From Bog-752 sp963799395 (GTDB taxonomy: Bacteria; Actinomycetota; Thermoleophilia; UBA2241): a stretch of 64,000 nt of DNA. The notes under the pieces are model-generated. The model saw only the letters and a list, made by a program, of their open reading frames with translations. It made no database searches and had not been told where the DNA came from. A program made the translations under genes and the position numbers. This document shows positions 19,783 to 27,088 of the stretch, one piece after another. Position 1 is the stretch's first letter. Every line of letters begins with the position of its first letter. The DNA lies in NCBI GenBank assembly GCA_963799395.1, contig CAWCWZ010000063.1, positions 1-64,000 on the forward strand. Direction: 5' to 3'.

Positions 19783-21222
19783 CTACGTGTGCGACACCTC
19801 CTTGCGCACCTCGCGCGAGGCGAGCGCCCAGTAGACGAGGCCGCCGACGACGATGCCGATCAGCCAGCTCAAGTCGGAGCCCGACGTGCGCGAGGAGATC
19901 GGCCCCACGTACGAGGGCACGTAGTACAGGGCATTGGTCCACATCATGGCGGCCGCCATGCCGAGGAGCTGGGCGATGACCGCCGGCCAGTGGAGGCCGC
20001 CATTGCGCCAGTAGAGGCCGCCGCGCTCCTTGGCGAGCGAGAGCGGGTCGTAACGCCCGCGTCGCAACAGGTAGTCGACCATCACGATGGCGAACCACGG
20101 GGCCAGCCAGACCACGATATAGAGCAGGAATCCCTTGAGGTCGGTGTAGAAGTCGCCCTTGAAGATGACCAGGGCGGTGACGATGGCCACGACCACGGTG
20201 TCAATGATCACCGCCTGATAGCGGCGCACGGCGATGCCGATGGCCTGCAGGGTCACGCCCGAGGAGTACAGGTCGATCGTATTGATGGCGAAGAGCTGAG
20301 GCAGGGCGAGGATCATGTAGGGCCAGAAGAACCAGGCCGCGAAGGCCGCAGGGACGCCGGTCACGTCGAGGGTCTTGCTGCTGACGACAAAGGCGGCCGC
20401 GCCGAGCAACTCGAGCAGCAGCGAGGGGATAGCGGGGCCGAGCGTCGCCGCCCAGAAGGTCCTGGCCTTCGGCGTGGTGCGCGGCAGGTAGCGCGAGTAG
20501 TCGTTGCCGTTCTCGGTCCAGCCGAGCCCGCCGACCGAGATGATGACCACCAGCGCCGTCGTCCAGACGGCCCACGAGGCGCTCTGGTGCAGGCTGCTCA
20601 GATGAACGTGGGGTACGATGAGGACGGCCATCACCGCAAAGACGGCGATGAACACGAACGACAGCCAGTGCAGCACCTTGGTGATCGTGGCGTGGCCGAG
20701 GAACGGCATGAGGAACTGCACGCCGACGGCGACCAGGATGAAGAGCACCTTGAGGCCGTTGCCGGCGGTCACGCCGCCGCGCAGGAACATCGCCTCGAAC
20801 ACCAGCACGATGATGACGATGCCCTCGATCTCGAACCCGACCTGGGTGATCCAGTTGAAGAACGCCACGCCGCGGTTGGCGTTCTGCCCGAACGGCGCCC
20901 GGCTGACCATGAAGGCGGTCGTGCCCGTGGCCGGGCCCTGCAGGCTGGCAAAGCCGAGCAGGATGTAGAAGACGTTGCCGGCGACGATGGCCAGCACCGC
21001 CTGCCCGAACGACAGCCCGAACGACATGATCAGCGCGCCGTAAACGAGGAACTCGACGTTCCATACCGCGCCGGCCCACAGCCAGAAGAGGCCGGCCGGG
21101 CGCATGGTGCGCGCCTCGTCGGGGATCAGCTCGATGCCACGCTGCTCGACCTTGAACGCGACGTTCTCGTCGGCCTGGTCCACAGGACCCGTGGGACTCG
21201 CGACGACCGGCGTCTCTGCCAC
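19783..21222 (-). CDS. NCS1-family nucleobase/cofactor permease
   Basis: A 479-residue transporter with about twelve helices, of the family importing purines, pyrimidines, allantoin or thiamine with cations. Typical segments are GLFWLWAGAVWNVEFLVYG in helix 1, SRAPFGQNANRGVAFFNW, and GLGWTENGNDYSRYLP in the middle. The frame opens at 21297, but the GTG at 21222 has an AAAGGGGG Shine-Dalgarno upstream and is preferred. No catabolic genes are adjacent, so the substrate is open. Confidence 0.85.
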   Translation of the reverse strand: MAETPVVASPTGPVDQADENVAFKVEQRGIELIPDEARTMRPAGLFWLWAGAVWNVEFLVYGALIMSFGLSFGQAVLAIVAGNVFYILLGFASLQGPATGTTAFMVSRAPFGQNANRGVAFFNWITQVGFEIEGIVIIVLVFEAMFLRGGVTAGNGLKVLFILVAVGVQFLMPFLGHATITKVLHWLSFVFIAVFAVMAVLIVPHVHLSSLHQSASWAVWTTALVVIISVGGLGWTENGNDYSRYLPRTTPKARTFWAATLGPAIPSLLLELLGAAAFVVSSKTLDVTGVPAAFAAWFFWPYMILALPQLFAINTIDLYSSGVTLQAIGIAVRRYQAVIIDTVVVAIVTALVIFKGDFYTDLKGFLLYIVVWLAPWFAIVMVDYLLRRGRYDPLSLAKERGGLYWRNGGLHWPAVIAQLLGMAAAMMWTNALYYVPSYVGPISSRTSGSDLSWLIGIVVGGLVYWALASREVRKEVSHT

Positions 21223-21303
21223 TGTCGCCCCCTTTCCGTGCTCGCTGCCGGGTACGGCCGTCGTCCGCCCCGCGCGGGGAGGCAATGACCGGGTCACCGA
21301 AAG

Positions 21304-21314
21304 CTAGACTCTAG
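21304..21314. promoter_or_regulatory. Short palindrome in a divergent promoter region
   Basis: CTAGACTCTAG is a perfect palindrome about a central C, between the divergent NCS1 permease and MgtE-N genes. On the minus strand it includes the -10-like hexamer TAGAGT, so it could be a promoter, an operator, or both. Confidence 0.3.
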
Positions 21315-21400
21315 ACGGAATCCGGCGGCGAGAAAAGCAGCGGGGTCGGGGTCCGATCTGGTCGCCCCTTCCGACGGGCGAACGGCGTCGGCGGACACGT

Positions 21401-21429
21401 TTGACAGGCCCCGCCGCCGCCGATATCTT
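21401..21429 (+). promoter_or_regulatory. SigA-type promoter of the MgtE-N/CBS gene
   Basis: TTGACA at 21401-21406 and TATCTT at 21424-21429 are separated by 17 nt. This predicts a transcript start near 21436, 38 nt before the GTG at 21474. Confidence 0.6.
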
Positions 21430-21473
21430 GAGCGGCTGCGCGACGCGCCAAGAGAAAGGACGACCACACCTTC

Positions 21474-22736
21474 GTGGATGCCGACCCCGGTCGATTAGCG
21501 CTTTCCGAACTCGAGTCGATGACGGTCGTCGACGCAGCCGGGGCCGAGCTCGGCGAGCTGCTCGACGTGCTCGCCTCACTTGCTCCCGAACCGCCCGCGG
21601 TCACCGCCTGCATCGTCGGCCGCGACGACGAGCAGCTGCGCGCCTCGTGGGAGCAGATCGGCGAGATCGACGTCGACGGCCGGCGGCTCGTGCTGACGGT
21701 GCCGGCGAGCGAGCTCGCGGCGGCGTCGCTGTCGGGCGAGGAGATCGCCCTGGTCGACGCCGTGCTCGACAACCAGGTGTTAGACGTCGAGCGCCGCAAG
21801 TTCATCCGCGTCCAGGACGTCCTGCTCGAGGTCGGCGAGGACCGCCTCGTGGTGGCCGGCGTCGACGCCTCGAGCGGCGCCGTCATGCGGCGCATCGGTC
21901 TGGGCTTTCTCTCGCGCCGCTTTGCGGCGCGCCCCGGCGACTTCGTGCCCTGGACCGACGTCAATCTCATCTCGGTGCGCCTCTCGCGCGTGAACTTCAT
22001 CGAGGCCTTCACCGAGATCGCCAAGCTGCACCCGGCCGACCTGGCCGATGTCATCGGTCAGGTCGGACCCCGCCAGCGCGCCGCCGTGCTCGCGGCGCTG
22101 AACGCGCCTCTGGCCGCCGACACCCTCGAAGAGATGGACGACGAGCTCGTGGCCGCGGCGCTGGTCGAGATGCCGCGCCGCCGGGCCGCCGCCGTCATCA
22201 AGCACATCGAGCCCGACGACGCCGCCGACATGCTGGCCGACCTCCCCGACGAGGTCGTCGAGGAGATCCTCGCCCGCCTGCCGGCCGACCTGGCGCTGGC
22301 GCTGCGCGGCCTCGCCAGTCACCCCGAGCACTCGGCGGGGGCGCTCATGACGACCGACGTGGTCGCCCTGCCGGGCGCGCTCGGCGCCGCCGCGGCCCTC
22401 GTGCGTATCCGCGATCAGCAGCCGAGCGACACGGCCCTGGCGGCGATCTTCGTCGTCGACGACGACGGCCGCCTACTGGGCGCCGTGAGTCTCCCCGAGC
22501 TCGTGCTGGCGCCGCCCGAGCAGACCCTCGCGACGCTCATGAACCCCGACTGGCCGCGGGCCGCGGTCGACACCGAAGAGGACGAGGTCGGCCGGCTCAT
22601 GACCAAGTACGACCTGCTGGCGCTGCCGGTGACCGACGCCGAGCAGCGCCTGATCGGCATCGTCACCCTCGACGACGCCCTCGACGCCATCGTGCCCGCC
22701 GACTGGAAGAAGCGCCTGCCGCGGCTCTTCCGCTAG
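21474..22736 (+). CDS. MgtE N-terminal/CBS-domain protein without a channel domain
   Basis: A 420-residue cytoplasmic protein. Residues about 10-160 look like PRC-barrel-type beta modules, about 175-290 form the helical MgtE_N domain (AALNAPLAADTLEEMDDELV, EPDDAADMLADLPDEVVEEI), and about 290-415 are two CBS domains. MgtE uses these parts as its cytosolic Mg2+ sensor, but the transmembrane pore is absent and the gene stops after the CBS pair. Stand-alone versions usually accompany a separate metal transporter; none follows here. GTG start downstream of a good promoter. Confidence 0.85.
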   Translation: MDADPGRLALSELESMTVVDAAGAELGELLDVLASLAPEPPAVTACIVGRDDEQLRASWEQIGEIDVDGRRLVLTVPASELAAASLSGEEIALVDAVLDNQVLDVERRKFIRVQDVLLEVGEDRLVVAGVDASSGAVMRRIGLGFLSRRFAARPGDFVPWTDVNLISVRLSRVNFIEAFTEIAKLHPADLADVIGQVGPRQRAAVLAALNAPLAADTLEEMDDELVAAALVEMPRRRAAAVIKHIEPDDAADMLADLPDEVVEEILARLPADLALALRGLASHPEHSAGALMTTDVVALPGALGAAAALVRIRDQQPSDTALAAIFVVDDDGRLLGAVSLPELVLAPPEQTLATLMNPDWPRAAVDTEEDEVGRLMTKYDLLALPVTDAEQRLIGIVTLDDALDAIVPADWKKRLPRLFR

Positions 22737-22791
22737 GCCGCGAAGGCGCCGGCGGGCGCCGGGCGGACGTTGCGGCCGGCGCGGGCGGTCG

Positions 22792-23393
22792 CTAGGCGGG
22801 GATGGTCGCCGGCGCGGCCGGGATCTCCTCGGCTGCTCGGCGGCGCGGCTGCGGCGCGGGGCGGCGATCAGCGTTTCGAGCTCGAGCCGGTAGCGGCCCA
22901 CGTGGCCGGCCATGCGCAGCCGCGAAAAGCCGCAGCCTTCGAGGACGGGGGCGTTGAAGAGGTTGAGCTCGCGCAGGTAGCCGGTGAAGCGGTCGTCGGG
23001 GCTGGGGTCGCGCAGCGCGTAGGCTTCGAGGGCGACGATCCGCCGCAGCTTGAGCGCCGCTACCACGTCCTGCAGCAGCATCTGAAAGCCCGGCAGGAAC
23101 TGCTCGTCGTAGAAGAAGGCGCAGGCCAGCAGGTAGGAGTCGGCCGACGGCGGTCCGGTCGGCAGGTCGCGCCGCACGAGGGCGGCCGGCGCCGCCTGCA
23201 TCCAGCCGAGCACGGCGCCACCGTCGAGCAGGGCCCGGCCGAACATGCCGGCCTCGGCTTCGACTTCGGCCTCCCAGTCCCGCCGCACGGTGGGTTCGGC
23301 GGCGGCCGGGGTCGCCTGCTGCCACCAGGTGCACGCCGCGCAGTCCTGCGGCAGCAGGTCTCGGCTGGCCGCGTTCAGATCGACACAGTTCAC
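22792..23393 (-). CDS. GNAT-like acetyltransferase (probable C-terminal frame break)
   Basis: The N-terminus has two Cys pairs around LLPQDCAACTWWQ, followed by an acetyltransferase-like fold with GGAVLGWMQAAPAA and an internal ACAFFYDEQFLPGFQMLLQD. I recognise the general type but not a substrate. The main frame runs on into the antisense of the MgtE-N gene; a shift near 22833 (one base missing) joins it to AEEIPAAPATIPA and a TAG at 22792, giving about 200 residues. That end fits the intergenic gap better. GTG start overlaps the Asp23-like stop (GTGA). Confidence 0.65.
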
Positions 23394-23737
23394 GCGCCGG
23401 GCGCGGACTCCCAGACGATGTCGTCGACGTGCACGCCGATCTCGTCCAGGTCGATGCCCGTCATGCTGTGCAGGTACGAGCGCACGGCCCGGCGGATCTG
23501 CGGCACGAGCTGGGGCAGCTTCGCCGCCGGCGTGATGACGATGTGGAGGTCGAGCACGCGACGCCCTTCGCGCTCATCGAGACGCACCGGCCCGAGGCGT
23601 TCGAAGTGCACGCGCTCGCCCAGCGACTGCAGCGTGCTGCGGTGGAGCTCGGCGAGGCCGGGCAGTTCCTTGATCGCGTCCCAGACGTAGGTCGAGATGA
23701 CCTCGGGCGAGTAGCTCTTGTCGGCGTTCTCGGTCAC
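23390..23737 (-). CDS. Asp23/Gls24-family envelope stress protein
   Basis: A 115-residue Asp23-type protein: SPEVISTYVWDAIKELPGLAEL at the N-terminus and VRLDEREGRRVLDLHIVITP in the core match the family. In Gram-positive bacteria such proteins sit at the membrane via partners and help cell-envelope homeostasis. It is the first gene of a two-gene operon with the GNAT-like protein. Its promoter region about 90 nt upstream carries a dyad that could bind a regulator. Confidence 0.75.
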   Translation of the reverse strand: MTENADKSYSPEVISTYVWDAIKELPGLAELHRSTLQSLGERVHFERLGPVRLDEREGRRVLDLHIVITPAAKLPQLVPQIRRAVRSYLHSMTGIDLDEIGVHVDDIVWESAPGA

Positions 23738-23823
23738 GGGCGCCTCGCGGGCTCTCGGGCTGCTGGGCGGGCGTTGGGCTGTTGGGCGCCGGTCGTGCCG
23801 CCGGCGCCGTGGTCGGTGCCCCG

Positions 23824-23867
23824 ATTATAGTCCGAGCCCGACGCTCGCGTGAACATGAGCGTCGGGC
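23824..23867 (-). promoter_or_regulatory. Promoter and dyad operator of the Asp23-GNAT operon
   Basis: On the minus strand TATAAT (23829-23824) is preceded by an 18-nt spacer and TTCACG. A perfect 11-bp inverted repeat, GCCCGACGCTC-N10-GAGCGTCGGGC (23836-23867), covers the -35 and spacer. A dyad in this position is typical of a repressor site. The regulator is not identified. Confidence 0.5.
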
Positions 23868-23995
23868 TTGCCGACGAGCACAGGGGGTCGGCCGCGGATG
23901 GCGTCGGGCGAACCGTGCGGGGTGGCCCGCGGGTGGCGCCGGCCAGGCGGGTAGGGTGACTCGCGGGTGGCGCCGGGGAACCGTGTGGGGTGCGC

Positions 23996-24042
23996 GCTAC
24001 CTTGGACAATTGGCCCAGATCTGGCCAATTGTCCAAGGTAGC
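23996..24042. repeat. Perfect 20-bp inverted repeat
   Basis: GCTACCTTGGACAATTGGCC (23996-24015), a 7-nt loop CAGATCT, then its exact reverse complement (24023-24042). The stem contains AATT in a very GC-rich neighbourhood. No U-tract follows on either side, and it lies between two divergent promoters rather than after a gene, so it is not an ordinary terminator. Confidence 0.85.
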
Positions 24043-24144
24043 CGAACGCACACACGCCCTCGGCCGGGCGACCTCTCGTTCGCCTGCGGTCCCGCCCTGC
24101 CGCTACGAACCAGCCGCGGCCGCCGAAGGCCACCCCGCCACCGA

Positions 24145-24195
24145 TCGAGCCCCGCCGCCGGTCGAGCCCCGCCGCCGGCCGAGCCTCGCCGCCGG
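24145..24195. repeat. Three tandem 17-nt repeats
   Basis: TCGAGCCCCGCCGCCGG at 24145-24161 and 24162-24178, then a two-mismatch copy at 24179-24195. They lie just upstream of the amidohydrolase promoter. Confidence 0.75.
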
Positions 24196-24224
24196 GCGCC
24201 CGCCGCCCCGCTGCGCCTCGCCGA

Positions 24225-24253
24225 TTGCCCGGCCGCAGGCCATGGCCTATACT
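24225..24253 (+). promoter_or_regulatory. SigA-type promoter of the amidohydrolase-TPR operon
   Basis: TTGCCC at 24225-24230 and TATACT at 24248-24253 are spaced by 17 nt. The predicted start is near 24260, leaving a 120-nt leader that contains the ATGAC repeats. Confidence 0.6.
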
Positions 24254-24332
24254 CACGGCTCGGTGGTCCGGGGCGCGCGCCACGGGCCATTTTTCGGCCC
24301 GTCGTCAGACCCCTTCTCGCGGACGGCCTCAC

Positions 24333-24386
24333 ATGACCGCTCTTCACATGACCACGCTCACCTCTCACATGACGGCTCTCTCATGA
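24333..24386 (+). CDS. 17-codon repetitive leader ORF overlapping the next start
   Basis: An ATG at 24333 opens MTALHMTTLTSHMTALS, whose TGA (24384-24386) overlaps the amidohydrolase ATG at 24383 as ATGA. Three in-frame ATGs (24333, 24348, 24369) sit in imperfect CACATGACC repeats, and the downstream start lies in a fourth copy in another frame. It may be a translated leader coupling the operon, or simply slipped duplications of the true start region. No strong Shine-Dalgarno is visible before any of the four. Confidence 0.35.
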   Translation: MTALHMTTLTSHMTALS

Positions 24387-25817
24387 CCTCGCTCTATCGC
24401 GCCGAATGGCTGCTGCCCATCACCGCCCCGCCGGTCCGGAACGGGGCGGTCGCCGTCGACGGCGAGCGCATCGTCGCGGTGGGCACGCTCAACGACGTGC
24501 GCGCCGCCTGCCCCGACGCGGTCGAGGTCGACTTTGGCCGGGCGGTCGTGATGCCGGGGTTCGTCAACGCCCACAGCCACCTCGAGTACACCAGCTTCCG
24601 CGGCATGTTCGACGACCAGCAGTTCGGCGACTGGATCATCAGCCTGATCGACGTCAAGGCCTCGCTCACCCCCGACGAGTACCTGTGGAGCGCCCGTCTC
24701 GGGGCGCTCGAGGCGCTCGCCTCGGGGGTCACGACCATCGCCGACACCACCTACACCGGCGAGACCCTCACCGCCTCGGCCGAAGCCGGCCTGCGCGGCG
24801 TCGCCTATCTCGAGGTCTTCGGCGTCGACGACAAGCGTCTCGACGAGACCATCGCCGACCTGCGTCGAGCGCCTCGCGCGGGCCCAGGCGCTGGCGAACC
24901 CGCGCCTCGAGATCGGCATCGCTCCGCACGCGCCCTACACCGTCTCCAGCCGCCTGTTCCAGACGCTCGCCGCCTTCGCCCGCGAGCGTCACCTGAAGGT
25001 CGCGAGCCACGTGGCCGAAAGCAAAGAAGAGGTCGCCTACATCCGCTCCGGCTCGGGCAAGTTCGCCCACGACTACCGCGAGAAGATGGGCTGGGAGCGC
25101 ATGCTCATCCAGCCCTACGGGGTGAGCCCCATCAAGTATCTGCAGCAGTGGGGCCTCTTCGACGAGAACTTCCTGGCCGTGCACTGCGTGCACGCGAGCA
25201 TCGACGACATCCGCATCCTCAAGGCCAAGCGGGTGGCCGTGGCCCACTGCCCCAAGAGCAACGCCAAGACCGGCTGCGGCATCGCCCCGCTGCCCGACCT
25301 TCTGCGCCAGGGCGTGCGGGTCGGCTTCGGCACCGACAGCCCGGCGGCGAGCAACATCATGGACATGTTCGACGAGATGCGCACCGCGCTGTTCCTGCAC
25401 CGCGGCGTGGAGCGCGACGTCAGCGTGCTGAACGCCGCCCAGTGCATCCGCATCGCCACGCTCGGCGGGGCCGAAGCCCTGGGCCTCGACGACCGCGTCG
25501 GCTCGCTCGACCCCGGCAAGCAGGCCGATCTGATCGCCGTCGACGTCTCGAGCTCGCACTTCGTGCCGATCGACGACCCCTGCTCGGCTCTCGTCTACGG
25601 CGCCAATCAGGACGACGTGCTGTTCACCTGCGTCGCCGGCGAGCCGCTCTACCAGGAGGGCGGGTTCCCGCGGCTCGACGCCCACGCCATCCGCGCCGAG
25701 AGCCGCAAGGTGCGCGCCAAGCTGCAGGCCCGGGTGGGCGAGGGCAGGGTCCGGGTCGGCGCCGCCGAATCCGGCTGGTGGCACAACCCGGCCGCGACAG
25801 ACAAGAGGGAGAGCTGA
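24383..25817 (+). CDS. Amidohydrolase-superfamily deaminase (one-base frame break)
   Basis: A metal-dependent hydrolase of the chlorohydrolase/MTA-SAH-deaminase group. Metal and catalytic motifs in order: GFVNAHSHLEYTSFRGM (HxH), APHAPYTVSS with VASHVAESKEE, HCVHAS, and GFGTDSPAASN. A break near 24863 separates TIADLR from the continuation LARAQALANPRLEIGIAPH; one extra base (or loss of a CG from a CGCG run) explains it. The corrected length is near 477 residues. Candidates include S-adenosylhomocysteine or aminodeoxyfutalosine-type deaminases; the family alone does not decide. The stop overlaps the TPR gene start (TGATG). Confidence 0.85.
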
Positions 25818-26474
25818 TGCTCCTCAACCGCCAACGCGTGAAGTTCTGGCAGAAGATCGTCTTCGGCTTCATGGCGGTCCTCATGGCCGGCTTCCTGATC
25901 TTCGGCTACTCGGGCGTCATCCAGGGCTGCAGCGGGAATACCGTGAACTCGGGCAACAGCTCGCTCGACAGCCAGGTCAAGGCCGCCCTCGCCAGCCTCA
26001 AGAAGAACCCCAACGACCCCACGGCGCTGCTCGGGGCGGCACAGGGCTACCAGTCGGCCGGGGTACGTCCAGAACGGCCTGCCCTCACCCAAACAGTCGA
26101 ACGACCTGACCAGGGCACTCGGCTACTACGATCGCTACCTGAAGCTGCCCGACTCGGTACTTGGGGCGGCGGCGGTGGGCCTGCGCGTCAAGGCTCTCCT
26201 GGCGGAGGCCCCGATCTACAACGAGCTCATCGACTACAAAAGCGCGGTCGCCACCTACAAGAAGATACTCAAGCTGGAGCCGGGCTACTCCGACGCCTAC
26301 CTGGGGATCGCCTCCAGCGACGTCGCGGCCGGCAATACCGCCGACGCGATCGCCGCCTTCACGAAGTTCCTCAAGCTCGCCCCGCACTCGCAGTACGCGA
26401 CCGAGGTCAAGAACGAGCTCGCCCAGCTTCAGGCGGCGGCGTCGGCGTCGCCCTCGCCCAGCGCCACGCCCTGA
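25817..26474 (+). CDS. Membrane-anchored TPR protein (one-base frame break)
   Basis: The N-terminus is basic followed by one transmembrane helix (about 15-38, FGFMAVLMAGFLIFGYSGVI), then tetratricopeptide repeats such as DAYLGIASSDVAAGNTADAI. An extra G in the GGGG run near 26061 splits the frame between AAQGYQSAG and YVQNGLPSPKQSNDL; correction gives 218 residues. TPR repeats imply a protein-interaction scaffold on the extracytoplasmic face. Translationally coupled to the amidohydrolase. Confidence 0.75.
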
Positions 26475-26505
26475 GGTGCGGGCACACGTCCGCCCCGCGG
26501 CACGA

Positions 26506-26511
26506 TAGAAT
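26506..26511 (+). promoter_or_regulatory. -10 element of the STAS gene, near-leaderless
   Basis: TAGAAT ends nine bases before the ATG at 26521. The predicted start near 26518 leaves about three leader bases, consistent with the absence of a clear Shine-Dalgarno. Confidence 0.4.
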
Positions 26512-26520
26512 GAGAGCACG

Positions 26521-26865
26521 ATGACCGACTTTTCTTCAGAACGCTCCGTAGCCGGCGACGGCCTTGGCGTGATCGAGCTCACCGGCGAGGTCGACCTCTA
26601 CACCGCTCCGCGGTTCAAGGACGACCTCCTCGCCCTCATCGACGAGGGCGTCGTGCGCATCGTCATCGACCTCTCGCAGGTGACGTTCATCGACTCCACC
26701 GCCCTCGGCGTGATCATCGGCGGGGTCAAGCGCCTGCACGAGCACGACGGGCGCCTCGCCCTGGTCGCTTCGTCGCGGCCGGTCGAGCGCATCCTCGACA
26801 TCACCGGCCTCGACAGGGTGCTGACCATCTTCGACACCCGCGAGGCGGCCCTGGCCGGCATCTGA
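26521..26865 (+). CDS. STAS-domain anti-sigma factor antagonist
   Basis: A 114-residue SpoIIAA/RsbV-like protein. GVIELTGEVDLYTAPRFKDD is the N-terminal strand-helix and FIDSTALGVIIGG holds the phospho-acceptor Ser59. Unphosphorylated antagonists bind an anti-sigma kinase and free the sigma factor. No RsbW-like kinase or sigma gene is adjacent, so the partner is elsewhere. Confidence 0.88.
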   Translation: MTDFSSERSVAGDGLGVIELTGEVDLYTAPRFKDDLLALIDEGVVRIVIDLSQVTFIDSTALGVIIGGVKRLHEHDGRLALVASSRPVERILDITGLDRVLTIFDTREAALAGI

Positions 26866-26901
26866 GGGCGGGCGCCGGCGCCCCGCGCGGGTGCCGTGGG
26901 A

Positions 26902-26945
26902 GCCTGTCCGGGGCGACGTCGGGGCCTGTTCGAGGCGACGTCGGG
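26902..26945. repeat. Tandem 22-nt duplication
   Basis: The word starting GCCTGTCCGGGGCGACGTCG at 26902 is repeated directly at 26924 with two mismatches. It lies in the 223-nt gap before topA. No function is apparent. Confidence 0.6.
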
Positions 26946-27088
26946 CCCGCCACCGGGTGAGGTCGGGGCGGCATCGGGGCATACCGTAGTCCGCCGCCGT
27001 CGTCGCCACCTGCATATCGACAAGCCGCCCGCGACGGTGGTACAAGTCGCCTACCCTTTCGTCAGAGCGACCAGGATGGATCCCGCCC

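Larger units (their letters stand above)
23738..24382. other. Repeat-rich intergenic region between divergent operons
   Basis: No gene other than a 17-codon leader at the right end is supported in these 645 nt. From left to right it holds the Asp23 promoter/dyad (23824-23867), duplicated GC-rich words (GAACCGTGCGGGGTG near 23909 and a one-mismatch copy near 23978; CGCGGGTGGCGCCGG twice), a perfect 20-bp inverted repeat (23996-24042), three tandem 17-mers (24145-24195), a promoter (24225-24253) and the ATGAC-repeat leader (24333-24386). Confidence 0.7.

Noticed and set aside
22473..22791. Extension of the GNAT-like frame into the MgtE-N gene
   Set aside because: The extension is Arg/Pro-rich antisense of a real gene; a stop at 22792 in an adjacent frame fits the gene boundary better.
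24145..24195. Possible CRISPR-like or clustered repeat array
   Set aside because: Only three directly adjoining 17-nt units with no spacers and no cas genes; a simple tandem repeat.
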